Assembly (NCBI GenBank): GCA_015179125.1
Contig: WHVA01000254.1
Coordinates: 62,001-126,000 of the forward strand
Direction: 5' to 3'
Source of the DNA: Gautieria morchelliformis
Taxonomy: Eukaryota > Basidiomycota > Agaricomycetes > Gomphales > Gomphaceae
Length of the DNA stretch: 64,000 nucleotides
The notes beneath the pieces were generated by a model. That model was not told where the DNA came from. It searched no databases and saw nothing but the letters and a program-made list of their open reading frames with translations. This document shows, piece by piece, positions 1 through 10,975 of the stretch. The translations under genes were made by a program, and so were the position numbers. Within the stretch, counting starts at the first letter, position 1. Every line of letters begins with the position of its first letter.

Positions 1-1
1 C

Positions 2-2106
2 CTGTATTACCTGACTGAGCACGGTTTGGAGCTCCTATGCATACCCGATGGACTGACCAATGGAGAATCCATCAGGGAAGTCCTGATCTCCCACGCACAC
101 TCGATGTTAGTGCATCTGGGAGGGCGAAAGACTTTTAATTACCTCAGAAGCAACGCGTGGTGGCCGGGCATGCACCAGGACGTGACAGACTACTGCGCCG
201 CCTGCCACACATGTGCAACGGGGAAATAGCGCAACCAGAAACCGCTGGGGAAACTTAAGTCGCTCCCTGTCCCATTCCGCAGATGGCAGCAGGTCGGCGT
301 CGATTTTGTCGGTCCTTTGCCTGGATCGCGCAACCGACTAGGTGAGTTCGACATGATCTACGTTGTAATAGATCATCTTTCATCAATGGTACACTTGTTA
401 CCCTCGAAAAGCACATACCGAGCACGAGATATTGCCGAGATGATCTTTGACAGCATTTACAAGCTGCATGGAATACCTGAAATCATCGTCAGCGACAGAG
501 ACTTGCTGTTCATGAGCGGTTTTTGGGAACACCTACACCGCCTCACTAACAGCGAGCTCCGCATGTCTACTGCGTACCATCCACAGACAGACGGCGCCAC
601 CGAGCGAGCGAATCGCACAGTAACACAAAAGCTCCGTCTTGCCGTATCACCCGATCAAAAGGACTGGGTGCAAAAGCTGCCTATGATAGAATACGCGTTT
701 AACAGTGCACGATCCAACATCACTGGGTACTCACCTTTCTTCCTGAACTACGGAAGTGTCCCTGCACCCATGCTGTGGAACATGGCGCAAGACGCGATAC
801 CTGGCGTACGCACCTTCATTACGCGCCTCTGGGATGCTCTGATATCAGCACATGATGCAATACTAGTACAGCAAGTGAAACAGACTTACTACGCGAACAA
901 TCGCCGCAGCAAGGCCCCATTCGCTGTTGGCGACCTAGTGTATTTATCAACGGAGAACCTATCCCTACCTAAGGGGCGCGCACGCAAACTTGTCCCGAAG
1001 TATGTCGGACCATACCGCATCACGAAGGAAGTAACGTCTAAAACAACATATCAGCTGGCTCTACCATCTGACTTACTCAGCCGTGGAATACACCCTGTAT
1101 TCCACGCGAGCCTACTGCGCGTTCACTTGGCAAATGACGACCGACGTTTTCCCGGCCGATCGATCAATCAAGTAACTAGCTTAGACAATGCACCAGCTGA
1201 ATTCCTTGTAAAGGCAATCCTGTCTCACTTCGGACGGGGCCGAGCAGCTTGGTTCGAGATCGAATGGCAGTCTGGGGATCGGACCTGGTTACACTATGGC
1301 GCTGTGAAACATCTGTCAGCACTAGACGCATACCTGGAAAACAACGGTATTGATCAGATAGATGATATGATAAGTGGTTCAGGAAACCCACCCTCAGACG
1401 TGCAAATACAGGCTGATGTCCCTGAAACATTCGTTGCCTCTCCGACCGATTCAGTGGACCTACAAGCAAACATAATAGACACGCACGGGGAATTACATAT
1501 AAACTCACCAAGGATGAGTTCAACCCCCCCAACACGCACCCCCTCCAGACAGATGCATTCTGCTGAAGAGGCCTTCACGTTGGGAGTCTATTATCAATAC
1601 CTCTATAAACTTACCGAGAACGCAAACTACGGTGCCCCACACCCTGGTGATGCTCCCGATGGGTTTGAGGAATGGGCAACGAATCATAAAAAACCCCGGA
1701 ATGCTGAGGAAGCTAGAGTTCGCATTCAGCATCCTCCTGCCGAGATCTTGGACGCTCACCGCAACGTGCAGCTCCCAACTGCTCACGTATCCCATCCTTA
1801 CGCCGGCGTGCACGGGCCCTACCCAGCTGGGAATCCTTACCCCGGGCATCCAGCGTACGCACCGATTCCTGCGCCTGCCACCGGCTTGATGTCAATGGAC
1901 GATAACATGGCGCTGATGCAGAAAATCCATGACTTCGATCGCGGAAATGGCCATGGCAGCGCAAAGACCTACAGAGGTGGCCGAGGAGGGCGAGGAGGTT
2001 GGCGCGGCAGAAACAAGGGGTGGTACAAACCGCACGTTTATAAAAACCACGCGCCCCCTTCCCACCGCAAATCCACCCGCGACTACGACGAAAGCAGCTC
2101 ATCGTC
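2..2106 (+). pseudogene. Ty3/gypsy polyprotein, integrase to C-terminal extension (5' end outside window)
   Basis: The reading frame is open from the window edge, has one in-frame TAG at 227-229, and then runs on. Before the stop is the integrase H2C2 zinc-binding motif (HAHSMLVHLGG then CAACHTC). After it comes the DDE core: VGVDFVG, VSDRD and GATERANR. A chromodomain-like stretch (FEIEWQSGDRTWLHYG) follows near 1250-1300. Downstream of that is an unusual extension of about 260 residues: a hydrophilic part, a Pro/Tyr/Gly-rich part and an RGG-type basic box (RGGRGGRGGWRGR) at about 1973-2013. Integrase would insert element cDNA into host DNA. A solo LTR cuts the frame at 2106 and the same frame resumes at 3567, so the last residues read before 2164 are LTR-encoded. 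The stop codon and the insertion make this copy dead. Integrase identity is certain; the role of the extension is unknown. Confidence 0.85.
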
Positions 2107-3566
2107 TGTGTGGGAACCGTTGCTAATGAAAAGCCTCGCAAAAAAAGGATTAAAATCGCTTTAAAACCCTGTTTTCCCAGCTGATAGTAGCTAATACACG
2201 TGGCTATTGTTGGGAGAACTCTATTCAAATATCCCTTGAATTTCCTCTTATTTTTTCGCCATTTAACTGGGCTTCCCTGGCTCAAAAACTCCTTATTCTG
2301 TCAGACAGAGTTATGAACCCATGCACATCCACAACTCTGCCACAGCCGCTCAGTTTCAAACTCCGACCGGAGCTTCCCACGACCCATAAACTCGGAGTTG
2401 CAGGCACTCAAGCACCTACAACTCCGGTACCTTGGCTCACTCAAACTCAGCCACTGAGTCTGAATGTGTCCTCTACCGCTTACACAAGCCTGTGCAATTC
2501 AAACCCAGCTGGCACATGACTTGCATCATAGCAACCATGGCTGTGCAAGGCTGCGTACAAAGTCACACAAAGATGTACAAAGCCAAAACTAGGGTGCAGG
2601 TTTGATAAAGCCTATTGGATGAATGGATCCTCCAAGTGCAACACTACGACACCAAATAGGCCCCTTTATGTCATAGCGGCTGTGTAGGGCTGTGTAGGGC
2701 TGTGCAGGGCAGTGAAAGGCTGTGAAAGGCAGTGTAAGGCTGTGCAAACCAGGGAAGGTGATTGGCTATCCATTTCCAATTTCTTTGCACAAACACGCCG
2801 CAATAGTTACGAGGGTGTGTTTCAGCAGTGCAAATATTTACTTATGACATCACTCGCCTAATAGATAGAAGAACCCCATTTTACGTAATCCTGTGTATTT
2901 TACAATATAAAAGGAGGCCATTCTGACCTCCTTGAATCATCATTCTAGCAATCTAACATCTTCTATCCACGTGACCTCGTGTGACTTGCATCTTACTAAG
3001 CTGCTAATCCCAGCTAGGGTTATTCACTTACTTTAGTGTCTAATTCCTTGTTAAGTAGATACTTTTCTGCTTAGCCACCTAGACTAATCCTCCGGGTGTA
3101 ATTCTACAGAGTGAGTCTGTCAATTGATAGTCTTGCCATTCGCACTCCAATACCCGAGACGATCTGATCAGTCGATTTTCCTGATTAGAGACTTTCACAA
3201 GTCACTTCTAAAACTCGTTCATCCCTCGTTTTATTGCTGTGCGCTGGTAGATTATCAGGGCAGTCCATTTATAACCTCGCCTGCTAAGTACATTCCTTTA
3301 TATTTTGGAATACGCTTGGACCCCAATAGTGTCCTTGAACCTACATTCTTTTAGTTTATTTTTCAGTGCTGCTAAGAAACGTATTGCCTTCCATCCGTAT
3401 TAACTTGGACTAGTTTTTACGCAGATTGCAACCAAGGTACAAATATTAAATTATTTCCGGAGTTGTGCTGCAGCATTGTTTAATATTCTTTGAGTCTCGT
3501 AAACGACACGTTCTGATAGATTGAAGTGTTAGCAATAACACCAAAGTCTTGAAGGGTTCCAAAACA
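2107..3566 (+). mobile_element. Solo LTR, family A (copy 1)
   Basis: 1460 bp, beginning TGTGTGGGAACC and ending GGTTCCAAAACA. It is flanked by a perfect 5-bp duplication TCGTC (2102-2106 and 3567-3571). It contains a TATAAAAG box at about 2906 and a run of about six 10-bp GCTGTGTAGG-like repeats at 2670-2750. It matches the LTR at 53781-55312 (inverted) and the split LTR at 6320-7182/21776-22283 (inverted). It interrupts the gypsy coding frame exactly between codons that rejoin in phase. No internal retroelement sequence remains, so it arose by LTR-LTR recombination. Confidence 0.88.
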
Positions 3567-3836
3567 TCGTCCCATGTCTCAACTCGCCTTTCCGACCTAG
3601 CGAGAGTCATCAAATCACAGCGCATGGCCTTGGAAGCCCTGCAGAATGAAATGACGGAGCACCTCGAGGACAGCGCTAGCGAACCTGGAAAAGGCAAAGG
3701 CAAGGCCGTGTTGCCAATGGCACCCGGGATCGAAACAGACTCCAATATGGACATAACGGCGGACGCGTCTGAGACGTTCCCAGACAGCTTGATGAATAAC
3801 CTGACTGAGCTGCCGTTCGAGATCAAGAATTACTAG
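3567..3836 (+). pseudogene. C-terminal end of the interrupted gypsy polyprotein
   Basis: This continues the frame broken at 2106. Codon phase at the two copies of TCGTC is identical, so removing the solo LTR gives an uninterrupted frame that stops at 3834-3836. The approximately 88 residues are hydrophilic with a short helical segment (DLARVIKSQRMALEALQNEM) and acidic patches. I recognise no domain. Ending a gypsy polyprotein with this tail after the integrase, chromodomain and RGG box is unusual. The link is inferred from frame and duplication, not from homology. Confidence 0.6.
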
Positions 3837-4000
3837 ACGTAATGGCACCAACGTGCCACGTACCCTTTTCTTCTTCCAAAGTTTTTTCGTCAACCGACAT
3901 AAATATGTCTGACACATGAATGTACTTTACCAGCTTTTTTCGAAGCTACTGGGCTTCAAAAGTACCTTTTGGCCTTCAGCGTGTTTTGTCCGACTGCGTC

Positions 4001-4239
4001 GAACAGGGAGGGCGAGTGTAAGGAACCAGCATAATTACCAGCGGAGACCCAATACGGCCGACCACTTACGCATACCAAAAGGTAAGACACGGGCACCTAG
4101 GCCCGTGTCTTCTCATATAAGTAGCCTACCGAAACAATACATGTACGATAGAGAGAACTGACCCCGAACATATACTTGGTTACGACTGGTCATCCCATCT
4201 GCTAAGTTATTTCGAAGTCTCCTCTAACCCATCTTACAT
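4001..4239 (+). repeat. Polypurine tract and probable short 3' LTR of the first gypsy element
   Basis: The purine run GAACAGGGAGGGCGAG (4001-4016) abuts TGTAAGGAACC at 4017. A matching end CTTACA is reached at 4239, giving a 223-bp LTR with inverted ends TGTAAG/CTTACA. It holds a TATA-like CATATAAGTAG near 4117 and a 9-bp-stem hairpin at 4087-4110 (GACACGGGC pairing with GCCCGTGTC). The partner 5' LTR lies outside the window, so the assignment rests on polypurine tract, ends and position after the polyprotein. Confidence 0.5.
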
Positions 4240-6319
4240 GGCGCCAATACTGCCCCTGCCTCAGGACTATGTTTCCGCTTAGCCCTTAAGTTCTTCTTGC
4301 CACGCAAATGAGTTGGACCAATGCTGTTGGTTGATGTGAGGTCCGGCACTTGCTCTGTAGGATGCAGATGAGCCAAGGCCTTCCAACCTTCGGCGGTCTT
4401 GATAATTCGAATCAGTGGCAGCTTCTCTGCAACCAGAGAACGCGCAGTCCTTCCTTCTGGAGCCAGAAGCGATGCAAACCCAATCTCTTGTCTTTGGTCA
4501 GTCGCCATCTGTTCCACTTGACTGGCTTCCCTTGTTCCCACTTTACCATGTTCTGTGGCGGCCCTTGGTTCTTCCACAGCTGCAATACACGGCTCCTCCT
4601 TTTGAGGACTTATAGGTTTATCTTCAACAGGTTGGAGCTTCTCTGTAGATTCCGTGTCAGCAGCAGCTTCAGCCATGGTTGCTGTGGGTTCTTGCGGTTC
4701 TTGTTCTTCAGTTCACAGAGTACCAATATCCAATTTATTGCGATCACCCGAAGTGTGTTCTTTGATCTGAGACTGCTCCTAACCCGTAAGCAATTAAGCC
4801 AGCAGAAGAATCATCTCATTACCTCAGGATTCAAAGTAAAGCATACCTGCACGGCAGATAGCTTGATCGTTGCATCCGGAATCCTGTGTGTCCATTCAAA
4901 ATCCTGGTGTCCTTTGACACCCAGCGAAACACGCCCTCACATAGCTTCCCACACCAACTTGTGATCCAACAAGGCTTGATATAGGTGGCCCTGATCGGCC
5001 AGCAGGTAGGTGTCTCCAGCTCCAAGCCCCAGTCGATTAGCTAGCAGATAGTAAGTGAGAACCGCACATCCAGGGCCAAATGCCAGGTGTGCCCATTCTA
5101 AGTGGTCATCAATGCCTTGCTGTTCTTGTAATACAAGCGCAAGTCGGCTAGCACAAGAAGACCCAATGATGTGCACATCAACAGGGTCTATGTATCAAGA
5201 ATGTTCTCTAAAGAATTCAAAGGTTAGCCCAGCATCAACTGTGGATCGCGTGCGCTTGGCCAGGGGTTCATTCCAATCATCGAATAGGCCCTTGAAGGGT
5301 GTTATTGATGGTTGGACGAGAATATCTGCAATGGTAGTGATTAGCGTGCACAGATAGTCGTGAGCAGCTGCCTTTTCTGCTGAGAGGGAGCCTCTGAGTT
5401 TGTTATCTGCTGGACCTTGGGCTTCAGCAGCCTCTAGTTCACACATGTCCAGGTTGGAAGGCCATCGGATTTTGGAGATCTAGGAAAAGGAGATGAGGGA
5501 CACGTCAGTTCAGTAGATTGTGATCCGCACACACCTGAGATGTTTGGAGCTCAGGTATGCAATCGTCAGGGGTACCTATGACATCATAACACTCAGCGAA
5601 GCTTCACATGAATTCATAGGTGTGCGGGAGAGGTATAACATGATAGAACACTCGGAAGGTTGCAATGTGGGATGAAGCATCACATGTTGTTATGCAGGCT
5701 GGGAAATATAGCTCATCCGGTGCCAGAGACCATACCGCCCAGGTACTCATGCGAGGCACGTACATCTCTCTCAAATTGCTAGAGAGAATGACATCCTCAG
5801 CAGCCGTAGTGATGTGTTGGGGCTTGCCCTGCGTTCTTGAAGTACTTGGAAATGGTTCTACCCCCTCAGACAGTGGGAATGGAGCCAGGATTGATGTATG
5901 ATGGGAGACAAATGAACGGGGCATGGCCTGTTGGTCTTGCAATTCATGAGCCAAGCACCGTCCCATTTGGGTACGGAGTCCTTTAATGTCAGCAGCTGTC
6001 AGCAAGTAAGTAGGTGCTTCCAGATCTCCTCCTCTTGCGAACTCCATTGCAAATGCCACCAGATAGACCCCACAGTCCGTGTTGTTTAACTGCTGGGGCA
6101 ATTGACAGAGTCCCTGGATAACCAGATGAATGTGAAGTGGACATGCAGTTATGAGGACGTAATGGTTACCTCTGTGCACATATATTCAGTTACATCCTGG
6201 CGCCACATGTCAGGCATTTCCCCGCGATCAGAACAATGTAACTCCCATGCGAGAAATCATAATATGCGCTGGAATGTCAGTGAGACAATCAGAAAATACA
6301 CAGCATAGGGACACGAACC
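4240..6319 (-). pseudogene. Ulp1-like (C48) protease gene, C-terminal half
   Basis: The minus-strand frame at 5604-6179 carries QLNNTDCGVYLVAFAMEF, the Asn-x-Asp-Cys-Gly catalytic-cysteine motif of Ulp1/SENP (C48) proteases. These cleave SUMO-like conjugates and are commonly encoded by large fungal and plant DNA transposons. Further minus frames at 5195-5446, 4937-5176 and 4224-4676 (acidic then basic, ending near the gypsy LTR) are probably later exons; their joins are not resolved. The His/Asp half of the catalytic centre lies at 22284-22563, beyond the inserted LTR, in the same strand order, with GAACC at both junctions. It is therefore one gene split by about 16 kb of nested insertions. 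Confidence 0.7.
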
Positions 6320-7182
6320 TGTTTTGGAACCCTTCAAGACTTTGGTGTTATTGCTAACACTTCAATCTATCAGAACGTGTCGTTTACGAGACTCAAAGAA
6401 TATTAAACAATGCTGCAGCACAACTCGGGAAATAATTTAATATTTGTACCTTGGTTGCAATCCGCGTAAGAACTAGTCCAAGTTAATACGGATGGAAGGC
6501 AATGTGTTTCTTAGCAGCACTGAACAATAAACTAAAAGACTGTAGGTTCAAGGACACTATTGGGGTCCAAGCGTATTCCAAAATATAAAGGAATGTACTT
6601 AGCAGGCAAGTTTATAAATGGACTGCCCTGATAATCTACCAGCGCACAACAATAAAACGAGGGACGAGTTTTGTGAACAAAGTGACTTGTGAAAGTCTCT
6701 GATCAGGAAAATCAACTGACTAGATCGTCTCGGGTATTGGAGTGTGAATGGGAAGACTTTCAATTGACAGACTCACTCTGTAGAATTACACCCGGAGGAT
6801 TAGTCCAAGTGGCTAAGCAGTAAAGTAACTACTTAACAAGGAATTAGACACTAAAGTAAGTGAATAACCCTAGCTGGGATTAGCAGCTTAGTAAGATGCA
6901 AGTCACATGGGGTCACGTGTAGGATAGAAGCTGGTAGATTGGCTGATGAAAGGCAGGCAAAAAGGGCCTCCTTTTATATTGTATTGTACAGGCGCTTAAC
7001 TAAGCGGTAGGACCTTCTATCTATTAATGGAATGGGGGCATGAGTCACGAAGAAGCTTTCGGAATGTGTGGGAAGGTTCTGTCTGACTCATAATGACTCA
7101 CAGTGACTAGAAATGACTCCTACTGGTGACTCCACTAGGTTTTCCACCAAGCAGGGCTTGATTTGTCAGGAATGAGTCATTA
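6320..7182 (-). mobile_element. Solo LTR, family A (copy 2), downstream part
   Basis: It begins on the plus strand with TGTTTTGGAACCC (the LTR 3' end in minus orientation) and matches 2930-3566 inverted and 53781-54630 directly. It is preceded by GAACC (6315-6319), and the same five bases follow the other part at 22284-22288. The LTR is broken at a TA (7181-7182) by the mariner. Three TGASTCA sites lie at 7084-7100 and 7173-7179. Confidence 0.88.
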
Positions 7183-7692
7183 CAGCTGTTTCGCTTACAT
7201 AAGGTGGAGTTCTAATTTGACTCCAAAACTGTTCTGAATAAAAGAATGCGCTGTATCTCAACGATTATAACCTATTAAGGTCTGATAGATTGTGGTCAGC
7301 ATCTCCCATAGCATATGTACAATAATATAACAAAATATATGCGTAATGTGTAGTGTCCAATATGCTGGTTTGGAGGACTGCAGAGGCAACTCCCAGCCCA
7401 AATTTCTACAAAATGTCCTGATATTTTAGATATACAGTATTACGCATGTTATCTTGGATTTTACTGAAGGGATTTGCAAATAACTCACTTGTTGGCTAGC
7501 TGTAGGCCACACTATATATGCACTCAAACAAGTAGTCTGTGGACTCTACTGGCCTTTACAAGATTTGTTTTGGCATTATATATTACAATAAGACTACTAT
7601 TTACAGTGCACATATGTTTTATAGGCTAGAGGCTAGCTATAATATTGTCTACTGAGATGACAAATGCGATGGCATGTCACAGAGCGTGACAC
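7183..7692 (+). repeat. Left ~510-bp terminal inverted repeat of the mariner
   Basis: It is an inverted copy of 21264-21773 with only scattered differences (for example TTTCGC against TTTTGC near the tip). The match ends near GTCACAGAGYGTGAC. On the right side the same stretch includes the 5' leader and first codons of the transposase; on this side no gene follows. Confidence 0.85.
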
Positions 7693-7715
7693 ACGCTCGC
7701 TGCTTGGGGTGACAC

Positions 7716-9177
7716 TGTTAGGCATCGTCCACAAAGTAGCTACCTATTTATGAACATTTACTAGGTAGTTAATTAGTTTCAAATGTCCTCAAGGAAGGTT
7801 GTATTAATATTTCTATGCTACACTCACATTGGGTCCACAAGATACAACAATCTCTTGATAGTTTAGCTAAGAATCCCCCACGGTCACATGACTATCACAT
7901 GACCTCAAAACAGCTCAAAGTCACCTGATCATCCACAGTCACCTGACAATCACCTGACCTCAAAGTCACCTGATTATCTGCAGTCACCTGACAATCGACC
8001 TCAAAGTCACTTGATTATCTACGGTCACCTGACTATCACATGACCTCAATCCAGCTTGAAGTCACATGACTTTCCTTCGTCACATGATAATCACATGAGC
8101 GTGGGAGTTTCTTACATACTCTTAGCTTTACTGTCACAGAGCTGTGACTTTAACCCAATATAGCAATAGAACCTTCCACAGCCTTCCAATAGTTTCCAAA
8201 CCTTTCCTGAAGCTTCTCTAAGCTTCCACAAGGTTCTTCACAGTAGTAGAAGCCTCTACAAGGTTCCTAGCAGTAGTTACATAAGCTACATAGATGCAGT
8301 ATAAATAGCCTGCAGTTTTAGCAGTGAAGCAATCAATATCTTTCACCCAAACCACTCATACCTTGAGTAACTGAAGTGTGACTTCAACACAGCCTTGTAC
8401 CGAAGTACTGGCTCACTGACTTGGCTACAGTCTAAGATTGCAGCAACTCTGATTGGCTCTGAGAAGTACAAGAGTGCTCTATTTTAATTGCAGCAGGCTC
8501 TGAATAATCACGCTGCGAACAGCAACATTACTAAGAGTAACTGATTAGTAATCCTGTACCATTAGACGCCACTCTGAGCAGTGATCTAATAGACTTGGTT
8601 ATTAGTTATTCAATTCACACAATAGATTATTAACTTAACTCTGAGTTAAGTGGGCTAATAGCCTTTTGAGTAATTGATCTTTCTTGATCAATCAATGCAC
8701 TGCAGATATTAACCTAACTCAGGGTAAGTGAGTTAATATCCTACGTTTGTTGAGTTGGAAAACCAGAAAAGCCACGAGAATAGTGACATACTTGAACTGA
8801 GGAAGAGTTCAAGCGCAGAACTATCTTTTCACGTCTTGGGGATTATTGTTGTCTTTAATTCACTCGACCCGCAGTCCTAAGACTCTAGGTAGCTTTCCCC
8901 CTTAAAGTATCTGGACCCTTGGATGCCTATATACATTCTTTGACCTCACAAAGTATTGCACAATCTAAGAACTACACGTGTTCAGTTAAATCTCTATTGC
9001 TACACTTCCTGTACCAATACTGATTCTGATTGTTCACCGGAGTATACTTTCTTAATTGGGTTCTCCATTAAAATAGTTTCGAAGCTTGCGTGTGCTTGTA
9101 AAGTCAAATCTCTGATTGAACTTTAGAATTGTGTTTAACACCACAGTTTTACGTTTAGTTCAACAGGTTCCAAAACA
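7716..9177 (+). repeat. LTR-like sequence (family T)
   Basis: Probable LTR of about 1.46 kb. It starts near TGTTAGGC, carries a TATAAATA box at about 8302, and ends GGTTCCAAAACA, the same terminal block as family A. No protein-coding frame is visible. I could not find a matching target duplication: GAGGT follows the end, but GACAC precedes the guessed start. The left boundary is therefore tentative. Confidence 0.5.
7882..8099 (+). promoter_or_regulatory. Cluster of 13 TCACNTGA sites upstream of a TATA box
   Basis: I count 13 TCACATGA/TCACCTGA/TCACTTGA octamers in about 220 bp, often paired with a 3-bp spacer, interleaved with a repeated CCTCAAA. The core CANNTG palindrome is an E-box shape bound by bHLH factors. 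The cluster ends about 200 bp upstream of TATAAATA (8302), the usual place of U3 enhancer repeats in an LTR. Factor identity is inference. Confidence 0.5.
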
Positions 9178-9804
9178 GAGGTCAAATTTGCACAAGATGA
9201 ACGACGCATGATAATTGAACTGGGGAATATACATGCGAATGTAAACTACTTATATCGAATGCTCGTAAGGTATCAGCGAATAGGAAAGAGGCCGTTGTGA
9301 GTTAGGGCCGGATAGGGGTGCGCAGTCATGATACTAAGTAGATGGAATAAACATACAATAGAGTGAGGGGAGAATGCGAACATGAAACAACGGAGAGTAA
9401 AGGGGGCGAAGGCACTTATGGACAAAACCATGTCTTGAGACCCGCATACATGCTACCCTGCATGGACTCTTCGTTTACTGGGTTGATCCCACATGACCTA
9501 TGGAAGGGACGTCCTGCGAACACACTTTGGCCATACGAACACCCAATGGGGTTGGATTAAGAAGATGATGGGGTTAATGATGAACCATCATGCCAGGTGA
9601 CTGGTATCGATCATATTTGATGGCGTGCCTGCTGGCAAAATGCGCAAGGAGCGAATAGCGGTTCGGAGAATGGGGCGAACAGCGAGTAGAGTGGACATGG
9701 AAGGGGAGTGGTCGGTGGGTGCGGCGAACTCTGGCGAAGATGCTAGGGAGTGACGAGGGGGAACATAGAGGTAGCGCGGTAGGAGAAATAAACCGGTCAT
9801 GACA
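9178..9804 (-). repeat. LTR family S, truncated copy
   Basis: On the minus strand it starts TGTCATGACCGG at 9804 and follows the solo LTR at 62693-63723. It stops at GAGGTCAA next to the end of LTR T, so the last ~400 bp are missing. No target duplication can be assigned. Confidence 0.75.
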
Positions 9805-10181
9805 CAACGCACATGAAACGGACTATACTGGACAGGGACGGGCATCGAAGCTCCAGGCTCCAAGCCCTGATTGATGACAACACACTCTTCGCCTTCGTCG
9901 CCAGCCAGTCATGGCCGTTCCGTCGAAGACGGCGCAAAGCGCTGTCCTTCCAGATGCCTGCTAAGAGCTCTTGGATCGGCGTGTAAGGTATAAGTATTTC
10001 ACACCACCCTACATGCTACGCTGCGAGCACGACCTGAGGCCAGTGAGTAGAGTACCAGAACTGAGCGACGCTGCCCCATAGTCCGGAGTCTGGCAGGTGT
10101 AGCTACCAGAACGGTTGCTTCTACACAAACAGCGCACGGGAATGGTTGATGTCATGAACACCGCCATGGTCGAGGGGCGGT
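9805..10181. other. Unassigned sequence between LTR S fragment and element X
   Basis: About 380 bp without a convincing reading frame or repeat partner inside the window. It may be the original mariner interior or flank of an older insertion. Confidence 0.3.
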
Positions 10182-10344
10182 TGTAAAGAAGTGGATTCAG
10201 AGGGGGGGTCCACAAGACCCCACTGTATAGTAGTGCGTGGGAACCGCCGGCGGTTCCCCAGCTTAATCTTTACCTGTCACCGTCACTACATAGCATCTGA
10301 ATTACCACAAACTGGTTGAATTCAGCGTGCCCTTGTGATAAACA
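10182..10344 (+). repeat. Left LTR of element X
   Basis: It matches 19510-19680. It includes a G-rich hairpin (GGGGTC pairing GACCCC, 10205-10221) and a perfect 20-bp palindrome at 10239-10258. The 3' boundary is unclear because it diverges from the right copy after GCCCTTGTGATA. A 12-bp-stem hairpin with a 2-nt loop follows at 10369-10394. Confidence 0.55.
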
Positions 10345-10485
10345 GGTACCAAGCCACTTTTGAACCTTCTGCAGTCTTTTTCAAAAGACTGCAGTGCAAT
10401 GGCGGTTCGCCGTTGAGAACACTATCGCCGTGATGTTTTCATCGTGGGAATATTCCGAGTCCGAGTTGGACTCGATGATGGAGAG

Positions 10486-10975
10486 TGTAAGGGCAACCCT
10501 GGCTGGTTGTGGAGATCACACTACCACACAACTGACAAGGGGAAATCCAAAGTATGTATAAACGAACAGAGTATACAAGAGGGGGGATTCTCACCTGACA
10601 AGGGGAATTCCAAAGAGAAAAGTCTAAGGCCCCCCAATGTCAGCGAGCCCGTATTATACTATGCTGCGCAGCCAGGGACAACACTTGGCACCCGCCATCA
10701 ACCCTGCATCTCCTTGACCACCCTGACCCTTGATCGACCCTTGATGCCATCTATTACGCGAGTCGCTTGGTTTCCGACACTGTTCCGAGAGTGGAAGTCG
10801 GAAATTGGAGTGGAACTGGCAAGGCGAACAGAACTGGTGGAAGTTCTCCCAGAAGCGGAATCATTTCCGAAAGCGGAGGCAGAGATGGAATCGGAACCGG
10901 AACCGGAGTCGGAAATGGAGTCGGAACTGGGTGCGATGTCGGAACTGGAAATGGAAAACAGGGTGTCCCCTGACA
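10486..10975 (-). repeat. 3' LTR of element G
   Basis: 490 bp, ends TGTAAGGGCAACCC and GGGTGTCCCCTGACA as written on the plus strand. It is adjacent to the polypurine tract AGGGGGGGGTGA (minus strand, 10976-10987). The integrase frame runs through the tract and about 90 codons into this LTR before a stop at 10698. Confidence 0.92.

Noticed and set aside
4240..4260. Primer-binding site after the short LTR (TGGCGCC start)
   Set aside because: What follows is minus-strand coding sequence of another gene, so the LTR is a 3' copy and the resemblance is probably chance.
7841..8160. CRISPR-like array
   Set aside because: Repeats are 8-bp words with irregular spacing in a eukaryotic LTR; no spacer-repeat structure or cas genes.
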